Below, in pieces: positions 12,401 to 20,600 of a stretch of 22,453 nt of DNA. Position numbers and translations under genes: made by a program. The first letter of the stretch is position 1. Each line of letters opens with the position of its first letter. Source of the stretch: a virus. The notes under the pieces were generated by a model. It saw only the letters and a list, made by a program, of their open reading frames with translations. It did not search any database and had not been told where the DNA came from. The DNA lies in IMG/VR virus record IMGVR_UViG_3300020459_000074, positions 1 to 22,453 of that record. One strand, given 5' to 3'.

Positions 12401-15400
12401 ATCAACAGTCAAACTGTCAGATGATAGATTACCTATTTGTGTATTGCCATCAACTTGAAGATTACCATCTACCTCAGCATTATCTGTGATGTGTACCTTT
12501 CCACCTTGTGAGTCGAGGATAAGGTTACCAGATACGGTACTAATCTCGGTAGCACCATCGACCCCGATTTGGATGGAGTCTGCTGTGATATCTGTGGAGG
12601 TGATTGCTTGGTTAAATGTAACCGTGCCAGTGAATTGGTGAGCATCTCCTGAGGCATTACCGATAGTAGTATTACCATCGACAACAAGAGTGCCATCAAC
12701 CTTAGTATTACCGTCAACATTTAAGTCTCCATCTACGTCAGCATCATCTGTAATATTAACTGTGCCACCATCAGAATCTAATATTAGATTTCCAGAGGTA
12801 GTAGAAATTTCTGTTGCTCCATCTACACCAATCTTAATGTTATCAGCAGTGATATCTGTTGATGTAATTGCTTGGTTAAACTGGACTACACCTGTAACCA
12901 CATGTGAGTCAGTTCCAGCATTACCAATCGTTGCGTTTCCATTAACACCGAATGTCCCTGCAACAAATGTATTACCTGTCTGTGCATCTACTGTGAATGT
13001 AGCAGCAACAGCAAAGTCATCTGTTACATCGAGCGTGCCAGTGATGTCGACATTTCCACCAAAGCTTCCATCGTCAACGACGATGAGGTCGTCACCGACG
13101 TGTAAATCAAGACCAATACCCGCGCCACCACCAACGATGAGAGTACCTGTAGCAGAATTCGTTGCATTTGTTGTATCAAATAATTTAATTGAGCCTGCGT
13201 CAATGCCAGACCTAGTGCCACTAAATGCTTCACTACTGTTAGTTGCTGCATGATAAACTGCAAATCTTTCTGCTGAGTTATCCCAACCAAAGAATCCAAG
13301 ACGTGCTTGTGAATCATAGTATCTAAACTCAACACCTCTGTCCTTAGCATCATCTGATCCAGGAGCAGTGTCACCACCAACTGTGATGATAGGGTCATCA
13401 ATAGTGGTTACTGTAGAATTTACAGTTGTAGTTGTGCCATTAACAGTGAGGTTACCCTCTATTAAAGCATTTGTATTAACAGTTAAACTACCGTCGACAG
13501 TTACATCATCGGTAAATTGAGAGACAGCATTTACTGTTAAGACATCAGAGTTAGCATCTCCAATCGTGGTCAAAGGACCGTTGATTGTTACCCGCTCATT
13601 CATTGTAACAAATCCATGCACAGTTAGCGAGCCATCTGTGGCATTTCCTTGACCGACACGTCCTATTGTGGTAGCACCTGATTCTCCTAAGATAGAGAAT
13701 TCAACAGTGTCATTAGTTGCTACTTTACCAACGTAGAAGTCATCACCAACATGTAAGTCTGCAACTATTCCTACACCACCCGCAACTCTTAAGTTAGCAT
13801 CTGCATCATCAGCGAATGTAGCATTGTGTGCTGCTGATGCTCCAATATACTGACGATATTTTACATCAACGTTATTAAGTAGAGAAGGACGTGTGCGAGC
13901 AGTGCCTGCGTCCTTAACTACGATTCTATCAGAAACATATAAGTCAGTGCCAACTCTGACATCCTTATCAATATTAACACCACCCGCATATGTTGCGTTA
14001 CCACCAGATGATAATGTTATTGCTGATTCAGAAGTTGTAGAGTCAACAGTAATATTATTTGTCCTTTCAAAAGTATTGACACCGCCTACATTTAGACTAC
14101 CTTCTATGTCTGTATTACCATTTGTAGAAGACACTTTAAATGTCTGGCCACTACCATTGGTTATCGTGAAGAATTTACCAGTAGTATCGAGTGTAATATC
14201 ATCGTGGAATACTGAATCATTATCAACATCCAATGTTGAATTAAATGTAACAGCAGAATCTACATCTAGAGTGCTATTAAATGTTACTCCACTATCTACA
14301 TCCAGTGTGCCATCTGTATGTGTATTACCATTATCTGTATCAATATCAAATACGCTAGTGCCACCCGCAGTTTGAATCTCGAATTTTTTATTGTCTGCTT
14401 GTAAAAGAAGACCATCAGTTATAGTTGTTTGTAACTGAATGTCAACTGTACCTTCAATAACTGTGTTACCTGTCGCACTTGCAACAGTAAACTTATCAGT
14501 AGTATTATCTCTAATTGCAAAGTTGGCATCTATGTCGACAGTGCCATCTATCTCAACGTTACCATTCAAGTGAGATGTGCCACCAACGTTAAGATTTTCA
14601 GAAATGCCTGCACCACCAGTTACTACCAGTGTGCCAGTTGTAGGTGTCTTCCAAGTAGAAGACGTATTGGTTGTTAGACGGAGATTCCCTGCAATAACAG
14701 GAGCGTCAGTGCCAGAGTAAACTTCGCTGACATTGGTCGCGTCGTAGAGGAAGCGATAGCCGCCAGTGCCAGACCACATGTTAGAGTCCGCGTAATTCTC
14801 ATCCCAACCGAAGAAACCAAATCTTTCTTGTGTATCATAGTACCTAAATTCTACACCACGATCCTTATTATCGTCAACTACTAAAGTATCTTCACCACCA
14901 AGTGTGATGATAGGGTCTTGCACAGTAATAGTTGTGGAGTTGACAGTCGTGGTTGTGCCATCAACTTGTAAATCACCACGAATTTGGACTAGACCTGTGA
15001 CTGCATCGTCATCATTAGGGTCTAATACCATTGTGGCATTTGTTGTAGATAAGGTATTATCTTGGAATTGATAACCTTCTACGTTTACTCTATTAGAAAC
15101 ATTAGTTGCACTAATAGTGATATCATTATCAGATGTTATATTGATGTTAGCGTCACCACTACCTGAGTTAGTAGATGAAATACTAAGTGCTCTAGGCATC
15201 GTAGTATTCTGGGTGAGTTTAAAGTCTAGATTACCATCACCAGTCTTGTCTAGTATCTGGTCGATTGCACCATCTAATGTGATGTCTGTATCAGAGAAGT
15301 AAGTTCTTACATTAATATCAACTTCTCCTGCACCACCATCAGTGAGAGATATACTGTTACCTTGTCCTGTATGATGATGACACCAATACCAAAGAGTTGC

Positions 15401-17077
15401 GGGTGCATCAGCCTGCACTATCCATGTTACTGTGCGATTTGTAGCAGAAGCAAACTCAGCAGTATACTCTGCCATAGTTTTCTCAACACCATCTAATGTA
15501 TAGACAATCCCAGGCATATAGTGAGCACCACCAGGGATTAAGTCTCCATCTTCTGTGAGACTAAACATTAATGGATGAGGTTGACCTCCACCATAGGTAG
15601 CATTAGTGGAATCATTCTGATTGAAGACGTATGTTACTCCTCTCTTGACATTCAAGACAGGTGTTTCTACACCATCAATATAGAATACACCAGTTGATTG
15701 TCCACCTACTGTGTCTGTGCCTACTGTGACTGTATAGTTAGTAACTAACTGTTGAGTCCCACCACTACCATCACCTGTATTATTAACACTAAAGAGTAAG
15801 TTACCAGTTGTATCATTTACCTTCGTATAGTTAAGGTAATTAAATCCTCTATAACCAGTAACAGGAGTTAATTCTTGGTCTAATTCAAAATGCTCATGTG
15901 AGTTACCATCAGCAAACGAAACGCGATTATTTTGTAGTTGAGTATTATCTACACCCGCAGCAGCGATGGTTACGAAACCACCTTCTATACTGTTTCCTGC
16001 ATCCCATGCAGTTACATCAAAATCTTCTTGGTTAAATGCTGCTATACCTTTTTGTGGTGCAATAGCAGTACCTAAGTATCTCCAACTTCCTGCATCAGAT
16101 GAATCTGTGTGAGTAGGTTCTCCTACTCCTGCACCGATATCTAATATTGCTTCATATAAAACGTCAGCACTATTCTTTATCTTAGAATATCTTGGATATG
16201 CTGAAGAATTACTATATGCTAAAGCAAGACTACCCTGTGTTGCAGTTGCAATAGGAGAGGTTTGTGCATATGTTAAACGACCATATCTGTCAACGTTGAA
16301 GTTAGTTACGTTAACAGTTTGTGTGCCTGTGGTAGCAGAAAGAAGAGGTGTATCTGCATTACCTATTGGGTTATAATTGCCAACAACAACTGTTGTATCA
16401 GCAAGGTCTAAGAATGGGTTAGATGATTGACCATTACCATTCTGGACTATAATACGTCCACTACCACCAGTAATTGTGCGGTTAACTAATGTACCTTCTG
16501 CTTGTCTTGATATAATACCAAAACCTGACATACCCGCAAGTGATGTTAAGTCACTATCTAATGGTTGAGCGTCAGCAATTCCATACGCTGCTAAAGACGT
16601 AGGAGTTGTAGCATCTACAATACGACCTCTAGAGTCGATAGTTACCTGAGAATATGTCCCTGTTGCGTCTAAATCGTTTGCATCATAATGTGGCAGTGCG
16701 ACCACATAGTTTAATTCTGCTGTGATGGTTAAGTTTGCAGACCCATCAAAAGTACCTGCTCCAGACATATCACCACCAAGTGATATCTGACGAGCGTTAG
16801 CAAGACGTGTAGCAGTTGCAGCATTACCAATTACAGATGCAGTAATTGCACCCGCTTCAAAGTTACCGTCAGCATCCCTTTTAACAAGAGTGTTAGCGGT
16901 GTTTGATTCGGTTTCAATGGGTCTCTCATATTTGAGAGAGTTCCACGATGTAACTCCGTCTCCGATTTTAATACGTGAAGTATCAATCTCAATTCCTAAC
17001 TCACCCTGAGCGAGAATCGGATTGACGTTAGCCCATTGCTGTGCACCGTCACGTCGTAATTGTAGTCTATTTGCCAT
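9425..17077 (-). CDS. Giant repetitive tail-fibre-like virion protein (2550 aa)
   Basis: Residues 1-50 (start MANRLQLRRDGAQQWANVNP, then LAQGELGIEIDTSRIKIGDG) match the attachment domain of major-tropism-determinant and fibre proteins. Residues about 447-580 form a cupredoxin-like domain (His501, Cys566, His569). Residues about 700-1900 are beta repeats of the type LDVDGNTTIGN and include two diverged copies of a KDRGVEFRYYD domain and a triple repeat near 12.2-12.9 kb. Later come EGSTNLFTTAARTRTHF and EGSNLYYTDERVDDRV repeats, then three LGSAAVTxSxxYATAAQGTL repeats and an Ala-rich end. This predicts a long trimeric beta fibre that contacts the host. AAGGA is eight bases upstream. No C-terminal chaperone domain is visible. 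The T4 counterpart is uncertain; length far exceeds T4 gp37 (1026). Confidence 0.85.
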   Translation of the reverse strand: MANRLQLRRDGAQQWANVNPILAQGELGIEIDTSRIKIGDGVTSWNSLKYERPIETESNTANTLVKRDADGNFEAGAITASVIGNAATATRLANARQISLGGDMSGAGTFDGSANLTITAELNYVVALPHYDANDLDATGTYSQVTIDSRGRIVDATTPTSLAAYGIADAQPLDSDLTSLAGMSGFGIISRQAEGTLVNRTITGGSGRIIVQNGNGQSSNPFLDLADTTVVVGNYNPIGNADTPLLSATTGTQTVNVTNFNVDRYGRLTYAQTSPIATATQGSLALAYSNSSAYPRYSKIKNSADVLYEAILDIGAGVGEPTHTDSSDAGSWRYLGTAIAPQKGIAAFNQEDFDVTAWDAGNSIEGGFVTIAAAGVDNTQLQNNRVSFADGNSHEHFELDQELTPVTGYRGFNYLNYTKVNDTTGNLLFSVNNTGDGSGGTQQLVTNYTVTVGTDTVGGQSTGVFYIDGVETPVLNVKRGVTYVFNQNDSTNATYGGGQPHPLMFSLTEDGDLIPGGAHYMPGIVYTLDGVEKTMAEYTAEFASATNRTVTWIVQADAPATLWYWCHHHTGQGNSISLTDGGAGEVDINVRTYFSDTDITLDGAIDQILDKTGDGNLDFKLTQNTTMPRALSISSTNSGSGDANINITSDNDITISATNVSNRVNVEGYQFQDNTLSTTNATMVLDPNDDDAVTGLVQIRGDLQVDGTTTTVNSTTITVQDPIITLGGEDTLVVDDNKDRGVEFRYYDTQERFGFFGWDENYADSNMWSGTGGYRFLYDATNVSEVYSGTDAPVIAGNLRLTTNTSSTWKTPTTGTLVVTGGAGISENLNVGGTSHLNGNVEIDGTVDIDANFAIRDNTTDKFTVASATGNTVIEGTVDIQLQTTITDGLLLQADNKKFEIQTAGGTSVFDIDTDNGNTHTDGTLDVDSGVTFNSTLDVDSAVTFNSTLDVDNDSVFHDDITLDTTGKFFTITNGSGQTFKVSSTNGNTDIEGSLNVGGVNTFERTNNITVDSTTSESAITLSSGGNATYAGGVNIDKDVRVGTDLYVSDRIVVKDAGTARTRPSLLNNVDVKYRQYIGASAAHNATFADDADANLRVAGGVGIVADLHVGDDFYVGKVATNDTVEFSILGESGATTIGRVGQGNATDGSLTVHGFVTMNERVTINGPLTTIGDANSDVLTVNAVSQFTDDVTVDGSLTVNTNALIEGNLTVNGTTTTVNSTVTTIDDPIITVGGDTAPGSDDAKDRGVEFRYYDSQARLGFFGWDNSAERFAVYHAATNSSEAFSGTRSGIDAGSIKLFDTTNATNSATGTLIVGGGAGIGLDLHVGDDLIVVDDGSFGGNVDITGTLDVTDDFAVAATFTVDAQTGNTFVAGTFGVNGNATIGNAGTDSHVVTGVVQFNQAITSTDITADNIKIGVDGATEISTTSGNLILDSDGGTVNITDDADVDGDLNVDGNTKVDGTLVVDGNTTIGNASGDAHQFTGTVTFNQAITSTDITADSIQIGVDGATEISTVSGNLILDSQGGKVHITDNAEVDGNLQVDGNTQIGNLSSDSLTVDATSTFNAAITSTDITADSIKIGVDAANEISTTAGNLVLDSQAGTVSITDNATISGELEVTGQTKITDSLIIDSTNEQFIVRSSLVDRFTIDTDNGNTFIAGTATIEGLTTINDDLGVTGAVDFDTTLNVDGQATFQDNVILNADNKAFKIQNNSNVDQFTVDSDNGNTVIGGTAQVDESISVGTTSMLSGNVTANANTTATRLAGSAAIMVPNGGITVFEDSYFGEDVFVGPDQNQTITLFGGTGNITADGTVTAATFSGTTGNISTITTTSNVNVGGSIIVNTDKFIVTGSSGNTDIAGTLDVGGSTVIDDTLRVTNDVDFDTNLNVDGNQQLDGTLTVDSTSLFKDSMVIRGASKTLKLQNGSNTTKVELQSTSGNATFAGLTTTNTLDVTSNSTIGGTLGVTGQITGNVTGEVTGNASSASLVDVSETASSNLTYFPTFVSASSGNTEIRTDSQNLQYNPFSNTLTVTNFKSVTDFEIQGNLNVTGALTFFQSQVGSIANHDTDALTEGTTNLYFTDERVDDRVNALITGGTGITATYDDAGNILTLSATQADINTDNITEGSTNLFTTAARTRTHFSYGTGIQLDTGTLSVTQADINTDNVTEGSTNLFITAARTRGHLSATGDLSYNASTGVFSYTIPTTIASLSNHDTDDLAEGSNLYYTDERVDDRVNNLFTASTGITKVYDDAANTYTLSVTQSDINTDNVTEGSTNLFTTATRTRTHFTYGTGIKLTSADLAIDFTEFDTGSITEGSNLYYTNDRADARVNLQTGANLDLSSKSTSNLSEGTNLYYTDARADARVVAGITGKLDASEISTFGLTLVDDTSASAARSTLGLGSAAVTASSDYATAAQGTLAASATQPGDLATVATSGAYNDLSGKPTLGSAAATASTDYATAAQGTLATNALAASAVSTFGGTLIDDANASAARTTLGLGSAAVTNSTAYATAAQGALAASALQAETITLATLKSVTAAAADFAAFQTAIAAL
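9480..9960 (-). repeat. C-terminal fibre repeats (LGSAAVT...YATAAQGTLA), three copies
   Basis: Within the fibre gene the protein repeats LGLGSAAVTASSDYATAAQG, LGSAAATASTDYATAAQGTL and LGLGSAAVTNSTAYATAAQG, the first and last each preceded by DDxxASAARxTLG. This is the usual composition of phage tail-fibre C-terminal repeats. Copies are close enough for recombination to change their number. Confidence 0.75.
10020..10870 (-). repeat. TEGS(T)NLxxT repeats in fibre gene
   Basis: The protein alternates between two related units: TEGSTNLFTTAARTRTHF and EGSNLYYTDERVDDRVN. At least six copies of the EGxxNL(F/Y) core are visible, each preceded by a DINTDNVT or NHDTDxL(T/A) lead-in. The DNA copies remain clearly similar, with repeated phrases such as gtaacattatctgtattaat. 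Confidence 0.75.
12230..12890 (-). repeat. Triple tandem repeat in fibre gene (76-88 codons per unit)
   Basis: Three consecutive units begin FNQAITSTDITADNIKIGVD (from 12880), FNQAITSTDITADSIQIGVD (from 12616) and FNAAITSTDITADSIKIGVD (from 12388). Each continues through an EIST-x2-GNL(I/V)LDS segment and a (V/I)xITD(D/N)A segment. The offsets are 264 and 228 bases, so units have gained or lost codons in the VDGNT linker. Confidence 0.85.
13190..13450 (-). repeat. KDRGVEFRYYD domain, second copy in fibre
   Basis: The protein TTTTVNSTVTTIDDPIITVG, then DDAKDRGVEFRYYDSQARLG and FFGWDNSAERFAVY is a diverged copy of the domain encoded at about 14700-14965. The two copies lie about 1.5 kb apart in the gene. 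Confidence 0.8.
14700..14965 (-). repeat. KDRGVEFRYYD domain, first copy in fibre
   Basis: TTTTVNSTTITVQDPIITLG, then DDNKDRGVEFRYYDTQERFG and FFGWDENYADSNMWSG. It has a longer insert after FFGWD than the copy at 13190-13450. This is an internal duplication of a domain of unknown function. Confidence 0.8.
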
Positions 17078-17098
17078 TTATAGGATCCTTGGGCACTG

Positions 17099-17113
17099 CA
17101 GACAGTCCGTCTG
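17099..17113. other. Short hairpin in fibre leader
   Basis: CAGAC (17099-17103) and GTCTG (17109-17113) form a perfect 5-bp stem with a 5-base loop. It lies between the late promoter motif and the ATG at 17077, so it would be in the 5' untranslated region of the fibre transcript. It is small enough to be chance. Confidence 0.35.
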
Positions 17114-17116
17114 ACT

Positions 17117-17124
17117 TATTTATG
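17117..17124 (-). promoter_or_regulatory. Late promoter motif CATAAATA (T4 type)
   Basis: CATAAATA on the minus strand matches T4 late TATAAATA at seven of eight positions. It lies in a true intergenic gap, 40 bases upstream of the giant fibre gene. This is the best-placed late motif in the window. Confidence 0.6.
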
Positions 17125-17135
17125 CAATAACGAAG

Positions 17136-17151
17136 AGACCCCTAGAGGTCT
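17136..17151 (-). terminator. Possible weak terminator hairpin after the 75-aa gene
   Basis: AGACC (17136-17140) and GGTCT (17147-17151) form a 5-bp stem with a 6-base loop one base after the stop codon of the 75-residue gene. On the minus strand it is followed by the T-rich run TCTTCGTTATT. The stem is short and the T-run broken, so termination would be partial at best. Confidence 0.35.
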
Positions 17152-17152
17152 G

Positions 17153-17380
17153 TTATGCTGCAGGCACTTCTGCAGGTTCTTCTACCTCAGTAGGTTCTGG
17201 GGCAGGAGGATTGAGATACTGTAATGTCTCAATAGCACCTAGTAATTTAAGAGCTGTTGCTTCATTATCTTTAATCTTTTTTGCCATTTCCTGATTTTCG
17301 GAAATGAGATTGTTATAGCGAGTTTGAAATTGCTCTAGTAACTCTTCTTGAGTAGCAGTTTCTTTCACATCAACTGGCAT
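17153..17380 (-). CDS. Small coiled-coil protein (75 aa)
   Basis: A 75-residue acidic protein. Residues 8-55 are strongly helical and heptad-like (TQEELLEQFQTRYNNLISEN, then QEMAKKIKDNEATALKLLGA), followed by a Pro/Glu-rich disordered tail (PPAPEPTEVEEPAEVPAA). It starts 11 bases inside the preceding gene, with GGAG six bases before the ATG. A coiled-coil bundle or tail-assembly adaptor is plausible from its place between a large structural protein and the fibre, but no family is recognised. Confidence 0.7.
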   Translation of the reverse strand: MPVDVKETATQEELLEQFQTRYNNLISENQEMAKKIKDNEATALKLLGAIETLQYLNPPAPEPTEVEEPAEVPAA

Positions 17381-17654
17381 TGTTTTCTCCGTTTACGATA
17401 ATTTGTTTGAGAAGTGATTTGATTTCATTCAAACCTAATTTTAACCCATCAACGTCAGTTTGTAAAGTCTTAAACTTTTCATCCTTCAGTTTCCTCTTAT
17501 TATAAGCTGTCATATAGTCATCATACTCTGTTTTGTTACAGTTTACAACAGCGTTTGAGTCTGGGTCTCTATACCATCCATCCTTTCCCTTCACAGGGAT
17601 TAGGTCTGATGAGAATGGCTCAATGTGGTCTTTGTCTTTATCAGGGGTTGACAT
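17370..17654 (-). CDS. Small structural-region protein (94 aa)
   Basis: A 94-residue protein. The N-terminal half is a compact polar domain with aromatic residues (SSDLIPVKGKDGWYRDPDSN, then NKTEYDDYMTAYNKRK). The C-terminal half is an amphipathic coiled coil (FKTLQTDVDGLKLGLNEIKS with LLKQII). It starts 30 bases after the stop of the very large structural protein. No clear Shine-Dalgarno is present. The layout of a small globular head plus helix resembles small proteins beside tail genes in related phages; it has no recognised T4 name. Confidence 0.7.
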   Translation of the reverse strand: MSTPDKDKDHIEPFSSDLIPVKGKDGWYRDPDSNAVVNCNKTEYDDYMTAYNKRKLKDEKFKTLQTDVDGLKLGLNEIKSLLKQIIVNGENNAS

Positions 17655-17684
17655 AGGTATTCATTATGTGTACAATCAACCGTG

Positions 17685-20600
17685 TTAGGTTGCAAGAGCG
17701 ATTGCTCTAAGGTCAGCTATGAGTGGGACTCGTGCCTGATTTTTGGAGCGCATCACGATTTTTAATTGGAAAGCATTGAAACTTAATCCTTTCTTTTCGT
17801 AAGCGTAATCCTTCCACAAATATTCATCTGTGGGACTTGTATCATAATCTTGATTTAAGGTTGTGATAGGATCTCCAATCGGTGACCATCCAACATTATT
17901 GGGGTCAGCATTGTCACCTGTTTTGAAAGCACGATAATATATCCTTACTTCCGTTTGTGGGTGTCTAGTAATTTGGAAATCAACCTTAACTGCTCGCGCT
18001 TCACTACCCAATCTTGCAAGACGAGTAATATAAACCGCGTCATTTTGGTCACCTGTAGGTAACGTTGACACGTCCTGAGTCCTGTCAATATCACCTTGTT
18101 GTCCGTATGGTGAAGGTCCACCAGGCCACATATTGACTCTGTTAGTAGTCGTAATAAGTGACATTCTATCTAGGTCAATACAAGGGGATACAGTTGACTT
18201 CTCAGTCGTTAAAGTAATTGCCATTGTTAGTGACTTGTTACCATCCAGTTTGTTTTGCTCATTAACCTTAGATGCAATCATCTGAGGAGATGTAAATGAG
18301 TTTTCTTCATTCAACACGACATCATAATATGTGCCATTGTTAATGAATGAAGACTGGTCTCTAGGAGATGACCCTCCTTCACCACCACCATCTCCAACTG
18401 AAGTGGCAGTAGTAGTATTTACACGAGCAATAACCTCAGTTTCTGGAAGTTGCATTGTAGATACTGTTGGAGTTAGACACTCAAACTGGACGTTTTGTGT
18501 GCCCCATACTTCTGCTCCACCACCACGAATACCATTAGAAGCAACGTGGTCAACTGCTAACATGTAAGTATCAATCCAAGGACACTCAATGCTAGAGTGG
18601 ACTTTATTTATTTCTGTTAGTGGTATACCATCTAAGTTATAACATTCTACTACTTCTCCCGATGTATGCTCTACATCTGCTGTGCCATTACTTCCCCTAC
18701 CTGATGTTGCAACAGTTATAACCTGACCATTACTTGAGATAGCAGAGTATTGTATAATTTCATCACCAATTTTTAGATACCCAGGATTTAAGTTTCCTAT
18801 GTTAGCACCACCGATAATTTGGTGGAATTGTGAAGAATCCTGCACCTGTATACTTGTGCTTGCTTGTGCAAGTGTAGTAGTAAGTGTTGTTTGAGGTACT
18901 TCAGACTTAACACCCATAATCTCAACGTTGTTTGTACGTTGATGCATACCATGATTCCTGTGGTAGATAAGGACTTCCTTATCATCAGAAGGATAAGATG
19001 GTGCTGCAGTTGGATATGCAGTGTATGAGTCTCCACTGTAATTAATAGATGTAATAGTAGCACTTGTGCCACCAGGTTCGTTTAGAGTATCACTCGTATC
19101 AAATGCTTTAGTAATGAAATTCAATATTAAAGTATTTGTTCCTGCTGTATAAGATACAACTGTGCCTACCGCACCTGATGTTGACCCAGTTACAGTATCA
19201 CCTGTCTCAAATACACCGTTGAATATAGCAGATAATACTATAGTTGATGTAGACTGAGATGAAGTTAAACCTTGGAATGGGTCACCGTTAGTATCGAGGA
19301 AACCAGCTGAGAATATTCCACTGATATCTGTCAATGTCATTTTCTCTGGGTCAGATACTGCATCGTATTCTTTAATAGTACCTGCAGCACCTGATGGTTG
19401 CTGTACTATTCTTGCACCAACTGTAAAGTTATAATTACTACCCGCAGGCATTAATAACTGTTGTGATGGTTTGATTGTTTGAATTGGGTTTTCAATAAGT
19501 TGGTGAATACCTCTGTTACCTCTACCTAATTCAGCATTATTAAGAATACATGTGCCACTTGTTTGTGTAAAGTTTGCACGATATATTGTGAATTTTAAAT
19601 CCTCATACTGGTCAGCAGTCCATGTAGATGCGTTTTGTGATTTGAATAATACACCTGAGTATGGTTGCTCAGATATAGTCCTTGTGCCTGACACATCAAT
19701 GTCACCCATTCTAGATATCCATACTTGATATTCATTAGAGTCTGATAGAAGCACAACACAATATTCTGTGTCTGCCTTGATGTATACAGGTGACCTAAAT
19801 GTAAATCTTGATGGTATTGCAGCATTATCTGACAATTCAATTTGGTCAGAGTCAACTGTGCAATCAGAGAAAGGTAAAATCTCTTTACTTGGATAACCAT
19901 TCTCCATAGACCTTATCTGCATAGAGATAGGAATATTACTATCCTTAGTCTTGAAGAATATGTCAACACCACTTAAGAATACACCACCTTCTTCTGCAAC
20001 AAGGAATGATTGTGCAAGAGGGTCATACCAACCAATCTGACGTGTAGACGTCCTAGTAGTTGTAACTGTCCTAGTATCACTAACTGTATCACGGACAGTT
20101 TGAGCATTACGTATAGCAAGAATATTTTCTCTAACAGTCTTCAATGTACCTGTTGCCTGATATGTGGTATCTGCAGAAGAATCTACATCACCTGATGCCT
20201 TACTGTTAGTAGGAGATGTTGTAAATCTAACTGAGCGAGTACCTGTTGCCCAACGTGGGTTTGAATCATTCTTAGGTGATGGGATAAACAATGCACCTTG
20301 TAGGTTACCAATGTTATCAGTTAATAGACGTCTGTCTCTAACAACTGCACGTGCACCAGATGTTTGTCCTACCAATATCTCACCAACGTTAACGTTACCG
20401 AAGAAGTTTGGATTGACACTTTCTGCCATTGCAGTGATATCAATATTTAAGAAAGGTGTTTGTGATGCATATGATTCTGCTAATGTTGCTTGTCCAACAC
20501 CGTAAGGGTCAGTCTTAAGACCATCATTTGCTGCAGCAACTTTTAATTGACATTTAGATGTTGAGCCAATAACTGTCTCACCAACAACGAAAGGAGTTTC

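Noticed and set aside
12690-13253. 187-codon open frame on the plus strand
   Set aside because: It is the antisense shadow of the repetitive fibre gene; its Ser/Val/Pro-rich composition reflects complementary repeat codons and no ribosome site or independent domain is visible.
17667-17690. Small inverted repeat CAACC/GGTTG around the stop of the large structural gene
   Set aside because: The 5-bp stem has no following T-run; it is too weak to call a terminator.
18605-18612. AATAAATA motif on the minus strand
   Set aside because: It is deep inside the large structural gene with no start codon within reach, so it probably is chance in AT-rich sequence.
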